64,000 nucleotides of DNA from Syntrophaceae bacterium UBA6087. Lineage in GTDB: Bacteria; Desulfobacterota; Desulfomonilia; UBA1062. Position numbers and translations under genes: made by a program. The stretch lies in the NCBI GenBank assembly GCA_002448235.1, contig DIXF01000009.1, positions 172 to 64,171 of the forward strand, read 5' to 3'. The notes beneath the pieces were generated by a model. That model was not told the origin of the DNA and ran no database searches. It saw only the letters and a list, made by a program, of their open reading frames with translations. Shown here in pieces: positions 1 to 7,288 of the stretch. Each line of letters opens with the position of its first letter. Position 1 is the stretch's first letter.

Positions 1-58
1 GCATGTGTTAGGCACGCCGCCAGCGTTCATTCTGAGCCGGGATCAAACTCTTGTGTTT
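1..58 (-). rRNA. rrs: 16S ribosomal RNA, 5' end only (partial)
   Basis: Read on the minus strand, positions 51 to 1 give the universal 16S start (AGAGTTTGATCCCGGCTCAG, then AATGAACGCTGGCGGCGTGC and CTAACACATGC). Only the first ~58 nt are inside the window; the rest of the rRNA operon lies to the left of position 1. The mature 5' end is placed about 7 nt before AGAGTTTGAT by analogy with E. coli, so it is approximate. The short stretch is typical of Deltaproteobacteria but too short for a firm taxonomic call. Confidence 0.95.
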
Positions 59-165
59 TATCCTGCTTTATTAACGCTGTGTTTCTGCGTAAATAGCTTA
101 CCTTTTGTTTTTCGCCTTCCACTATTCAGTTTTCAAAGATCAATCATCGCCGTGCAAACTAGTCG

Positions 166-194
166 TTTAAGCACGCCTGTTCGTTATCTGTCAA
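166..194 (-). promoter_or_regulatory. rRNA promoter P3 (proximal)
   Basis: Minus-strand TTGACA (194-189), 17 nt spacer, CTTAAA (171-166). The -35 is perfect but the -10 is poor, so this is the weakest of the three. The leader between here and the 16S start contains TTTGAAAACTGAATAG (revcomp of about 124-139), a sequence that commonly precedes 16S genes and forms part of the processing region. Confidence 0.4.
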
Positions 195-240
195 CGTTTT
201 CTTGATTCAAAGAGCTTTGTTGATGTCCAACGCGGTTTGC

Positions 241-269
241 TTTGTATTAAAGATCAGCTGCGTTGTCAA
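241..269 (-). promoter_or_regulatory. rRNA promoter P2 (middle)
   Basis: Minus-strand TTGACA (269-264), 17 nt spacer, TACAAA (246-241). A T/A-rich block (roughly 275-300 on the plus strand) lies upstream of the -35 box. It sits about 100 nt downstream of the distal site. Confidence 0.6.
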
Positions 270-341
270 GAGGGTTTTTAAATCTTTTTTATTTCTTTTT
301 TCTTCCCTCTTTGCCTCTGGTGTTTCCCTCAAGGCCTGCCC

Positions 342-370
342 TTTCTATGTTAATTCATATCCCGTGTCAA
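342..370 (-). promoter_or_regulatory. rRNA promoter P1 (distal)
   Basis: On the minus strand TTGACA (370-365) is followed after exactly 17 nt by TAGAAA (347-342), a sigma70-type promoter pointing at the 16S gene. It is the farthest of three similarly spaced sites. AT-rich sequence lies just upstream (371-400), as an UP element would. Confidence 0.6.
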
Positions 371-664
371 GGGGCAAATTAATAAATTAATTTTTTTTTC
401 AAAGAACGTCTTACACCAATGATTTAGATGCGTTTCCGGTGAAATGGATTCATATAATATCGGCCGTTCCGACGAGTTTAATGATAACATTTTTTCAAGA
501 CATCTCAATCCGGACGCTCTATATTTACGGCATGGGCGTCATAAAGGATTCATAAATTATCAAAGAAAACGTATTTATCTTTGTTGATGCAATAGCCGGC
601 GTTCAGAGAGTTTTCTATGATAGCCTTGGAACAGGCTCGGGGTGGAAGGTGCGCCGCCGGAGAG
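371..664. other. Intergenic region between rRNA promoters and tyrS
   Basis: About 290 nt without a credible gene. It is AT-rich near 371-400 (possible UP element of the distal rRNA promoter). I see no tRNA, riboswitch or conserved small ORF here. Confidence 0.5.
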
Positions 665-695
665 TACGGGGACAGCGCCTGGGCCGGTCCCCGTA
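665..695 (-). terminator. Hairpin 3' of tyrS, possible terminator
   Basis: A perfect 9-bp inverted repeat (TACGGGGAC at 665-673, GTCCCCGTA at 687-695) with a 13-nt loop begins 13 nt past the tyrS stop. There is no U-run after it on the minus strand, so it may stabilise the 3' end or act as a weak or Rho-assisted terminator rather than a classical intrinsic one. Confidence 0.4.
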
Positions 696-707
696 TGCAA
701 ATGCGCC

Positions 708-1901
708 TTATTCTATACCAACCCTGGCAAAGCGTCTCTTCCCTACCTTTATAATATAGGAACCTTTCGCCAGGACCAGCTCGCTGTCCGCGATCTTCTC
801 GTCGTCGATGCTTACCGCGCCCTGAGCCACGAGACGCTTGGCCTCGGATGTGCTGCCCACTAGACCCGCTTCCTTGAGCACAGAGCCGATCCACGGCTTT
901 CCCAGATTGAGCGTTACCTCGGGCATGTCTTCCGGCAGGGCCTTGTCTTTAAAGACCCTGGTAAACGTCTCCCGGGCGTGATCGGCTTCCTGCCTCCCGT
1001 GATATCGCTCAACGATCTCGTGACCGAAGTTCATCTTTGCCTCCATAGGATGGAGTGTGCCGCCTGCGACCTTTTCCTTCAAACCGGTGATCTCGTCGAG
1101 AGACCGCGAGCTTAAGAGTTCATAATACTTCCACATGAGTTCGTCTGATATGGACATGACCTTGCCGAACATATCCGCAGGGGCATCGTCCACTCCTATG
1201 TAATTGTTGTACGACTTGCTCATCTTCAGCACGCCGTCGGTGCCTTCCAGCAACGGCAGGGTCATAACCACCTGCTGTTCCTGTCCGTACGCCTTCTGGA
1301 CGTCTCTGCCCATGAAGAGATTGAAAATCTGGTCGGTCCCGCCCAGCTCCACATCGGCCTTCAAGGCCACTGAATCATACCCCTGGACAAAGGGGTAAAG
1401 AAACTCATGGATGCTGATGGGGTGCTGCTGCTGGAACCTCTTCTTGAAATCGTCCCGTTCGAGCATCCTGGCAACAGTCTGTATGGACGCCAGCTTGATG
1501 AAATCGGAAACGACCATGGAATCCATCCACTCGGAATTATACGCCATAATGGTCTTGTCAGGGTCGAGGATCTTCTTCACCTGTTCCTGGTAGGTCTTGG
1601 CATTCTCCAAAACCTCCTGCCTCGTCAGCGGCGGCCTTGTCGAACTCCTGCCGCTCGGATCGCCGATCATGCCGGTAAAGTCACCGATAAGGCAGATAAC
1701 GTCATGACCGGCTTCCTGAAACTGCCGCATCTTCTGGAGAACAACCGTATGGCCCAGGTGGATGTCGGGGGCAGTGGGGTCGAAGCCGACCTTTATCCGT
1801 AAGGGTCTTCCCTTTTTCAGCTTGGCTATGAGCTCCTCTTCCGAAACAATATCCACGATCCCCCGTTTGAGTTCCTTTAACTGCTCCTCGATGGTCTTCA
1901 T
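708..1901 (-). CDS. tyrS: Tyrosyl-tRNA synthetase (TyrS)
   Basis: Charges tRNA-Tyr with tyrosine in the cytoplasm. The 397-residue protein has the class I HIGH-type motif HLGH at about residues 48-51 preceded by KVGFDPTAPD, the KMSKS loop (about residue 228), and a C-terminal S4 RNA-binding domain (from about 335, with SEAKRLVAQGAVSIDDE). Length fits the bacterial TyrZ-like subgroup. It starts 11 nt after the rny stop codon, so it is the last gene of the zapB-zapA-fau-rny-tyrS array. No T-box or other leader precedes it because it is internal to the array. A hairpin follows the stop. Identification is firm. Confidence 0.97.
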   Translation of the reverse strand: MKTIEEQLKELKRGIVDIVSEEELIAKLKKGRPLRIKVGFDPTAPDIHLGHTVVLQKMRQFQEAGHDVICLIGDFTGMIGDPSGRSSTRPPLTRQEVLENAKTYQEQVKKILDPDKTIMAYNSEWMDSMVVSDFIKLASIQTVARMLERDDFKKRFQQQHPISIHEFLYPFVQGYDSVALKADVELGGTDQIFNLFMGRDVQKAYGQEQQVVMTLPLLEGTDGVLKMSKSYNNYIGVDDAPADMFGKVMSISDELMWKYYELLSSRSLDEITGLKEKVAGGTLHPMEAKMNFGHEIVERYHGRQEADHARETFTRVFKDKALPEDMPEVTLNLGKPWIGSVLKEAGLVGSTSEAKRLVAQGAVSIDDEKIADSELVLAKGSYIIKVGKRRFARVGIE

Positions 1902-1912
1902 GACGTCTCCTG

Positions 1913-3463
1913 TTATTTGGCGTACCGTACGGCGCGGGTCTCCCGGATAACCACGACGCGGATCTGCCCCGGATAGGTCAGCTTCGCTTCGATATCCTTG
2001 GTGAGCTGTTTTGCCAGGAGATCGGCCTCTTCGTCATTGATCTTATCCACGTCCACCATGACCCGCACTTCTCTGCCCGCCTGTACCGCAAACGCCTTGG
2101 CAACTCCCTCGTGCGTGTTTGCAATGGCCTCGAGATCCTCGAGCCTCTTTATGTAGTTTTCGAGCATCTCCCGCCTCGAGCCCGGCCGCGCCGCAGAGAG
2201 AGAGTCGGCCGCCTGGACCAGGAAGGCGTATATCGAATTCACGGGCGCCTCGTTGTGGTGGGCGGCTATGGCTTCCACGACCTTGGCCGATTCGCCGTGG
2301 CGCTTCGCTATCTCGGAGCCGATGATGGCGTGCGAGCCTTCGACTTCATGATCCACGGCCTTCCCGATATCGTGGAGGAGGCCTATCCTCTTGGCGATCT
2401 TCTGGTTGACGCCGAGCTCGGCGGCGATGATTCCGCAGAGGTGCGCAACTTCCAGGGAATGCTGGTAGACGTTCTGGGAAAAGCTCGTGCGATATTTGAG
2501 CTTCCCCACCAGCTTGATAAGCTCCGGGCTGATCCCATGCACGCCCACGTCGAAGGTGGCCTGCTGTCCGGCCTCCCAGATGCCGTCATTGACCTCTTTG
2601 GTGACCTTTTCGACGACTTCCTCGATGCGCGAAGGATGGATCCTTCCGTCGATCACCAGGGTTTCCAGAGAGAGCCTCGCGACCTCGCGCTTGATCGGGT
2701 CGAAGCTCGAGAGGATCACTGCATCGGGCGTATCGTCGATGATGAGGTCGACTCCGGTCACCGCCTCGATAGCACGGATGTTCCTTCCCTCTCTGCCGAT
2801 GATCCGGCCTTTCATCTCTTCGCTCGGAAGGTTCACGACAGAGACGGTGCGGGAACTCACGACGTCAGCCGCATAGCGCTGAATTGCAGTCGAGAGGATG
2901 CTCTTGGCCTTTTTATCCGCCTCTGCTTCCGCTTCATCCGTTATCTGTTTCAGAAGCTTCGCCGCTTCATGCCTGGCCTCGCTCTCAAGGGACAGCATGA
3001 GTTCCTTCTTTGCAGTCTTCGAGTCCATGCCGCTGATTTCTTCCAGCTTGTCGATCTCCTGCTTTCGCAGTGCTTCCACTTCTGCCTTCGCGTTTTCAAC
3101 GAATTTGTTCCTGTCAACGAGCGACTGCTCGCTCTTCTTGACCTCCTGCTCCCGCTTGTCCAGCATCGAGAGCTTGTTGTCGAACATCTCCTCCCTCTGG
3201 TGGATGCGTTTTTCGATAGCCGAAACTTCCCGGAGACGCTCCTTTGCCTCGGAATCGCTCTGGCTCTTTGCGGTAAAGATTATCTCTTTTGCCTCGAGCT
3301 GAGCATCGGCGATAATGTTGGATGCCTCTTTCTTTGATTCCTCGATCATCCTCTTGGAGGTTTCTTCTGCATCCTTTCCCTTCTTTTTGTTCACGAAATT
3401 ATTGAACGCGTATCCACCGACAACCCCTATGAATACGGAAATAAGTATTGATACAACTTCCAT
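1913..3463 (-). CDS. rny: Ribonuclease Y
   Basis: Membrane-anchored endoribonuclease that initiates mRNA decay. Domain order is clear: one N-terminal transmembrane helix (first ~22 residues), a long charged coiled coil (about 25-200), a KH domain with the GRIIGREGRNIRAIE motif, and an HD phosphohydrolase domain with LLHDIGKAVDHE. Full length for the family (~516 residues). I start it at the ATG at 3463 because GAGGTGA lies just upstream; an in-frame ATG five codons earlier has no such site. The upstream fau stop and this start share a base (TAATG), so the two genes are probably translationally coupled. Confidence 0.97.
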   Translation of the reverse strand: MEVVSILISVFIGVVGGYAFNNFVNKKKGKDAEETSKRMIEESKKEASNIIADAQLEAKEIIFTAKSQSDSEAKERLREVSAIEKRIHQREEMFDNKLSMLDKREQEVKKSEQSLVDRNKFVENAKAEVEALRKQEIDKLEEISGMDSKTAKKELMLSLESEARHEAAKLLKQITDEAEAEADKKAKSILSTAIQRYAADVVSSRTVSVVNLPSEEMKGRIIGREGRNIRAIEAVTGVDLIIDDTPDAVILSSFDPIKREVARLSLETLVIDGRIHPSRIEEVVEKVTKEVNDGIWEAGQQATFDVGVHGISPELIKLVGKLKYRTSFSQNVYQHSLEVAHLCGIIAAELGVNQKIAKRIGLLHDIGKAVDHEVEGSHAIIGSEIAKRHGESAKVVEAIAAHHNEAPVNSIYAFLVQAADSLSAARPGSRREMLENYIKRLEDLEAIANTHEGVAKAFAVQAGREVRVMVDVDKINDEEADLLAKQLTKDIEAKLTYPGQIRVVVIRETRAVRYAK

Positions 3464-4029
3464 TATATCACCTCGCATTTTGATTTAAAAAAACCTGTCT
3501 GCGTCACTACACCATCCACACATGCATCCCAAGGATCATCGGGCAAACGCCCTACATAAAACTCGTCAAAACACACGCCAACGGTATACACATCAGGGTT
3601 GGTCCGAATCAGCCTATCGTAATACCCCTTCCCGTAACCCACTCGATGGCCTCTCCAATCAAAGGATATGCCGGGAACGAGGATCAGATCGATATCATGA
3701 ACCTGGGCAGCCTCTCCACGGGCCGGCTCCGGGATACCGAAGCCTCCGCTGAGAAAATCTTTAAGGGAATCGGCAGGATAAAAAGACAATTCATCCCGTT
3801 CCACTTTCGGGAACAGGACGGTCTTCTTTGTATCGTGCATCAGGCTCAGAAGATCCACCTCTTGCCGTATCGGATAATAGATGGCAATAAGATGAGCATT
3901 CTGATAGTGCGGGAGATTACGGATATGACCGGCTATCTGAGCTTCAAAGCGCTCCTTTTCCTCATGCGCTATCTCTTGACGCCTGACTAATATCAGTCTC
4001 CTGATGTCCGATTTGCTCTGCATCTCCAC
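3463..4029 (-). CDS. fau: 5-formyltetrahydrofolate cyclo-ligase
   Basis: Converts 5-formyl-THF to 5,10-methenyl-THF with ATP, recovering folate for one-carbon metabolism. The 188-residue protein carries the N-terminal basic nucleotide-binding segment (KSDIRRLILVRRQEI) and the C-terminal signature LVPGISFDWRGHRVGYGKGY YDR typical of the family. It lies downstream of zapA with a ~240-nt noncoding gap, the same order (zapA - 6S RNA - fau/ygfA) known from many proteobacteria. The stop codon overlaps the rny start. An ATG two codons in (MQSK) is an alternative start. Function is confident. Confidence 0.93.
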   Translation of the reverse strand: MEMQSKSDIRRLILVRRQEIAHEEKERFEAQIAGHIRNLPHYQNAHLIAIYYPIRQEVDLLSLMHDTKKTVLFPKVERDELSFYPADSLKDFLSGGFGIPEPARGEAAQVHDIDLILVPGISFDWRGHRVGYGKGYYDRLIRTNPDVYTVGVCFDEFYVGRLPDDPWDACVDGVVTQTGFFKSKCEVI

Positions 4030-4089
4030 AGAGGGTGGGCGGATTATAGAGAAAGGAACGGGCGACGATGAAAACCAATCTTAAAAAAA

Positions 4090-4262
4090 CCGTATCAAGG
4101 TATGCTTGGAAGCATTATCCGCCAATCACGCCAGCCCCTGCTTGACTGCCGTAGAACTCATACCTCGATGAAGAACTGCATCGCAAAAAAGCGCGGTAAC
4201 AAATCCTTCCCTGTTTCATATTGGTTCTTATCGGGACTGTAAGGTCTGTATCTATGTAAGGG
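4090..4262 (-). ncRNA. ssrS: Candidate 6S RNA (SsrS)
   Basis: The noncoding gap between zapA and fau is where 6S RNA sits in many proteobacteria. Read on the minus strand it contains TACAGTCCCGATAAG near the 5' side, which resembles the 6S CAGUCCC element, and a long helix pairs CCCGATAAGAAC (4235-4224) with GTTCTTCATCGAGG (4176-4163) with two bulges. It ends in a run of seven T (4089-4083). I could not build a convincing closing stem, so the exact ends and even the family remain uncertain. 6S RNA binds housekeeping RNA polymerase in stationary phase. Confidence 0.45.
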
Positions 4263-4266
4263 GTCT

Positions 4267-4563
4267 TTATTCTGATCCGGAATCTATCGTGCTTATCAGC
4301 TGGTCGACTTTTCCGGAAATCGATTCTTTATACTCCCTCAAATCTGATTGCGCCTTTGCAACTTCATCAGCCAGATCGAGCATCACAATCGCCGCCAGTT
4401 CCATGGTCGATACAGCAAAACCCTGCTGCTGCACATCGAAAACCTTTTTATTGACGTATCGTGTCAGCGATTGGATATGTTCCTCGTTACCCCCCGCTTT
4501 GACCTTATACTCCTGCCCAAATATTCTTATTGTTACTGTATCGTGCAAGTTATTAGAATGCAT
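4267..4563 (-). CDS. zapA: Cell division protein ZapA
   Basis: Small FtsZ-ring stabilising protein. The 98-residue sequence starts with the usual beta strand block (TVTIRIFGQEYKVKAGG, then the EHIQSLTRYVNKK helix) and continues into the C-terminal coiled coil (about 55-95), matching the ZapA family in length and layout. Its start overlaps the end of the upstream zapB-like gene by 11 nt, so the two are co-translated. Position next to fau supports the call. Confidence 0.9.
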   Translation of the reverse strand: MHSNNLHDTVTIRIFGQEYKVKAGGNEEHIQSLTRYVNKKVFDVQQQGFAVSTMELAAIVMLDLADEVAKAQSDLREYKESISGKVDQLISTIDSGSE

Positions 4564-4765
4564 CTACGCACTTAATAAGGTGTGCAACCTTTTGTTTGAC
4601 CAGTTCCTTTTCTCCCAAGAGATACTCCATCTCCTGCTTTAACCCGTGTACCTCTTCCTCCTTTTCTTTATATTTGACGGCCAGCTCCTCATTCTGTTTC
4701 TTGAGTGTGCCGACCAGTTCCAATAAGGCCATAATTTTCTGTTCTAATATGTCTAGTTTGTCCAA
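4553..4765 (-). CDS. ZapB-like coiled-coil protein
   Basis: A ~70-residue protein that is almost wholly coiled coil (DKLDILEQKIMALLELVGTL at the start, then KKQNEELAVKYKEKEEEV and onwards), like division-site proteins of the ZapB type that sit upstream of zapA. I place the start at TTG 4765 because a GAGG core lies 8 nt before it; the in-frame ATG at 4771 is only 2 nt from that core and the ATG at 4783 has no ribosome site and is almost at the predicted transcription start. Function as a ZapA partner is inferred from gene pairing and shape only. Confidence 0.7.
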   Translation of the reverse strand: MDKLDILEQKIMALLELVGTLKKQNEELAVKYKEKEEEVHGLKQEMEYLLGEKELVKQKVAHLIKCVDAF

Positions 4766-4793
4766 AAACATCACCTCTTTCATTAGCTTCTTG

Positions 4794-4824
4794 ATTATAC
4801 ATCTATTCTACCCTGTGAAGTCAA
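4794..4824 (-). promoter_or_regulatory. Promoter of the zapB-zapA array
   Basis: Minus strand: perfect -10 TATAAT (4799-4794) with TTGACT (4824-4819) upstream. The spacer is 19 nt, longer than ideal, so the true -35 could be shifted. Predicted transcription start is close to 4787. Confidence 0.5.
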
Positions 4825-4907
4825 GCCTCTTATATTGATGCATAACACTTCAGAATTCTCGTGAAAAAAACCGATAGATATAAGAAATATCCATTACGGA
4901 GGTTATC

Positions 4908-5402
4908 ATGAACGATTCCTATCTCGATATGCTCTATACCATGGCAAAAGAGCTCAACACGGCAGAAGATGTCCCGGCCATGCTCAATGCAGTCATCAAT
5001 CACCTGCCGAAAGTGCTCGGCGCCAAATACTGCTCCCTTTTTATCTGGAATCCTTCCTCCGCCGAACTCGAGATGAAAGCGCACAATCATGCAGATATCG
5101 GACAGGATCCGTTCATCCATGTAGGCTCCGAGCAGAAAAGCATCATGAATCTGGTACTCTCCCGCAAATCATCGCTGATCATCCGCGATATCGAAGAAGA
5201 GATAGGGGTTCAGAATAAAGACAAATACACGACCAAATCGTTCATGTGCATCATGATCAGGCACGGGGAAGAGATGAAAGGCGTCCTGAACCTTGCGGAC
5301 AAGGCGCACAGCGGATTCACCAAGGACGATATGCTTATCACCTCAATAATCAGTGAGCTTTTTGGAGCTTTGCTTGCGCGGACCGATCTGAATACGTTAT
5401 AA
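4908..5402 (+). CDS. Stand-alone GAF domain protein
   Basis: A 164-residue soluble protein made of a single GAF domain (about 20-160; core segments AKYCSLFIWNPSSAELEM, KSFMCIMIRHGEEMKGVLNL and the end helix SIISELFGALLARTDL). GAF domains bind small ligands such as cyclic nucleotides or haem, or act as dimerisation modules. No output domain is attached, so a partner kinase or other effector would be needed. Strong GGAGG ribosome site 6 nt before the ATG. It is immediately upstream of ychF but the two need not be linked because a promoter lies at its end. Ligand unknown. Confidence 0.8.
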   Translation: MNDSYLDMLYTMAKELNTAEDVPAMLNAVINHLPKVLGAKYCSLFIWNPSSAELEMKAHNHADIGQDPFIHVGSEQKSIMNLVLSRKSSLIIRDIEEEIGVQNKDKYTTKSFMCIMIRHGEEMKGVLNLADKAHSGFTKDDMLITSIISELFGALLARTDLNTL

Positions 5403-5403
5403 T
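5374..5403 (+). promoter_or_regulatory. Promoter inside the GAF gene end, predicted leaderless ychF transcript
   Basis: TTGCGC (5374-5379), 18 nt spacer, perfect TATAAT (5398-5403). The transcription start would fall at about 5410-5411, i.e. on or next to the A of the ychF ATG, and no ribosome-binding site precedes that ATG. Confidence 0.45.
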
Positions 5404-5410
5404 ACATTTC

Positions 5411-6502
5411 ATGGGATTTACCTGTGGGATCGTAGGCCTCCCCAATGCCGGGAAGTCAACCTTATTCAATCTTATCGCCAAGGCATCGGCACCGGCGGAG
5501 AACTACCCTTTCTGCACCATCGATCCCAATATCGGGATCGTGAACGTCCCTGACCCGAACCTCGATAAAATCGCCCTGATCACCCACCCGGACAAGGTCA
5601 CACCCACTACCCTGAAGGTCTATGACATTGCCGGCCTGGTCAAAGGGGCCTACAAGGGCGAGGGGCTGGGAAACCAGTTTCTCGGACAGATCAGGGGAGT
5701 TGATGCGATTGTCCATGTAGTGCGGTGCTTCGAGAACTCCAATGTCGCCCACGTCTATAACGAGATAAACCCTGTCGGCGATCTGGAAGTCATCCTCACC
5801 GAGCTCGTCATGGCAGACCTCGAAATTATCGAGAAACGGAAAGAAGCCTTGTCCCGAGGTTTGAGGGTCGGAAAGAAAGATTTTGCAAAGGGTGAGCCGG
5901 AAACGCTCGATGCGGCAGAAAACGCCCTCAAGTCCGGGCGCTGTCTTATCGACACGGACCTGGATCTCGATCAGACCCTCATGAAATCCTGGGGCATCCT
6001 CACCGCAAAACCATACCTCGTGGTTGCGAATATCGGCGAGGACGATATCAGTACCGATTCCCCGGTACTCAAGGAACTCCGGATATGGGGCGATCAGCAC
6101 GGGAAAAAGGTCCTGCCCATCTCAACGAAATTCGAGCTGGAAGCATCGGAGCTCAGCGAAGAGGAGCGCGGGGAATTCCTCTCCTCCATCGGAATTGAAC
6201 GCTCCGGCACAGAGATTCTCATCAGGGCGTGCTATGATCTCCTCGACCTGATCACCTTCTACACCCCTGTGGGCAAAGAGCTCAGGGCCTGGACGCTCAA
6301 AAAAGGCTCCACCCTCCATGAAGCGGCAGGACTCATCCATACCGACATCCAGGAAGGATTCATCAAGGCAGATGTAGTGAACCTGGCGGACCTTCTGGAA
6401 CACAAGAGCGTTCACGGGGCGCGCGAGGCGGGCGCAGCCCTCATCGAAGGAAGAGAATTCGTTGTCCGGGACGAGGACGTCGTGGTCATCCATTTCCGCT
6501 GA
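5411..6502 (+). CDS. ychF: Redox-regulated ATPase/GTPase YchF
   Basis: Obg-family P-loop NTPase that prefers ATP and associates with ribosomes. The 363-residue protein begins MGFTCGIVGLPNAGKSTLFN (P-loop), has DIAGLVKGAYKGEGLGNQFL as the G3/switch II region, and ends in the TGS domain (FYTPVGKELRAWTLKKGSTL then HEAAGLIHTDIQEGFIKADV). Usual family length. There is no recognisable Shine-Dalgarno upstream, but a TATAAT box ends 7 nt before the start codon, so translation may be leaderless. Confidence 0.96.
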   Translation: MGFTCGIVGLPNAGKSTLFNLIAKASAPAENYPFCTIDPNIGIVNVPDPNLDKIALITHPDKVTPTTLKVYDIAGLVKGAYKGEGLGNQFLGQIRGVDAIVHVVRCFENSNVAHVYNEINPVGDLEVILTELVMADLEIIEKRKEALSRGLRVGKKDFAKGEPETLDAAENALKSGRCLIDTDLDLDQTLMKSWGILTAKPYLVVANIGEDDISTDSPVLKELRIWGDQHGKKVLPISTKFELEASELSEEERGEFLSSIGIERSGTEILIRACYDLLDLITFYTPVGKELRAWTLKKGSTLHEAAGLIHTDIQEGFIKADVVNLADLLEHKSVHGAREAGAALIEGREFVVRDEDVVVIHFR

Positions 6503-6582
6503 GCCACAAGACGCCGCTGAACGACTCACCGGTACATCGAGGAAAACAAGGGCCGAGTAAATCGCGCCCGGCCCCTATACCG

Positions 6583-7116
6583 CTATCTGGTGAAAAAATC
6601 CGACCTTCCCTTCTCCACCTCTTCGGAAGAGAAATGCCGGACAGGGTTATTGTTCCCGTCGAAGACCGTCACTCCTCCCGAAACGTCTTCGACCGAGGTA
6701 AAGAGCACCTCCCCCTGCTCATTCATGGCTGTTACCCCGTTATCTGTTTTGCTGAACACCAGAGTTTTGGCTGGGTCGGATGGAGACGTGACCTCGATAT
6801 TTTGTGTAACCGCATCGTATTTCATCTTAATTGCTCCCTGGTCGTTCTGCGCAATAGCTCCATCGGGCCTCTGGATGCCTGCTGTCATGGGATTCTCGCC
6901 GGTCCAGAACTCGATAGAGTTGAAGACGACGGCATCGACAATGGTGCTTGCACCATATACCGGCACTATGACAAATGCGAGGAAGAGGATTTCATCCACC
7001 CACTTATCCTTCGGTGCGGTCTGAAAATCATATACCTTTTTGGTCAGCTGAAACGTTCCCGTGCATCCGGTTGCAATAATCGTTATCAGAGTGAATAATA
7101 TCGCAAATTTTTTCAT
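6583..7116 (-). CDS. DUF3332-type lipoprotein
   Basis: A 177-residue protein with an N-terminal lipoprotein signal (MKKFAILFTLITIIATGC, lipid Cys at 18). The mature part starts TGTFQLTKKVYDF and has a hydrophobic stretch (EILFLAFVIVPVYGASTIVDAVVFNSIEFW) characteristic of DUF3332 proteins, followed by a beta-rich domain. The biochemical role of this family is not known to me. It is convergent with ychF and is not part of the redox operon that follows on the same strand, from which it is separated by a hairpin terminator. Confidence 0.8.
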   Translation of the reverse strand: MKKFAILFTLITIIATGCTGTFQLTKKVYDFQTAPKDKWVDEILFLAFVIVPVYGASTIVDAVVFNSIEFWTGENPMTAGIQRPDGAIAQNDQGAIKMKYDAVTQNIEVTSPSDPAKTLVFSKTDNGVTAMNEQGEVLFTSVEDVSGGVTVFDGNNNPVRHFSSEEVEKGRSDFFTR

Positions 7117-7232
7117 ATGGTTTCTCCTTCCCGGTTAGATTATTCCACCCTATGAATTATGAATAAGCCATGGGGCAGGGAACACAAACCTCATGGGAAG
7201 AAGGGTATCCGGGCGGGAACAGCTGATATGGA

Positions 7233-7261
7233 AAAGGGCAGCCTGTTACGGGCTGCCCTTT
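7233..7261 (-). terminator. Intrinsic terminator of the hdr/flx operon
   Basis: Perfect 11-bp stem (AAAGGGCAGCC at 7233-7243 with GGCTGCCCTTT at 7251-7261) and a 7-nt loop, 28 nt past the flxA stop codon. The minus-strand side ends in TTTT; it may also work in the plus direction. Confidence 0.8.
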
Positions 7262-7288
7262 GGTTTACCATTTAAGAATGGATCGGTA

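Noticed and set aside
1902..1912. T-box or leader control for tyrS
   Set aside because: tyrS follows rny after 11 nt, leaving no room for a leader.
2111..3337. A 408-codon plus-strand frame antisense to rny
   Set aside because: No domain or ribosome site; rny on the opposite strand has a complete known domain set.
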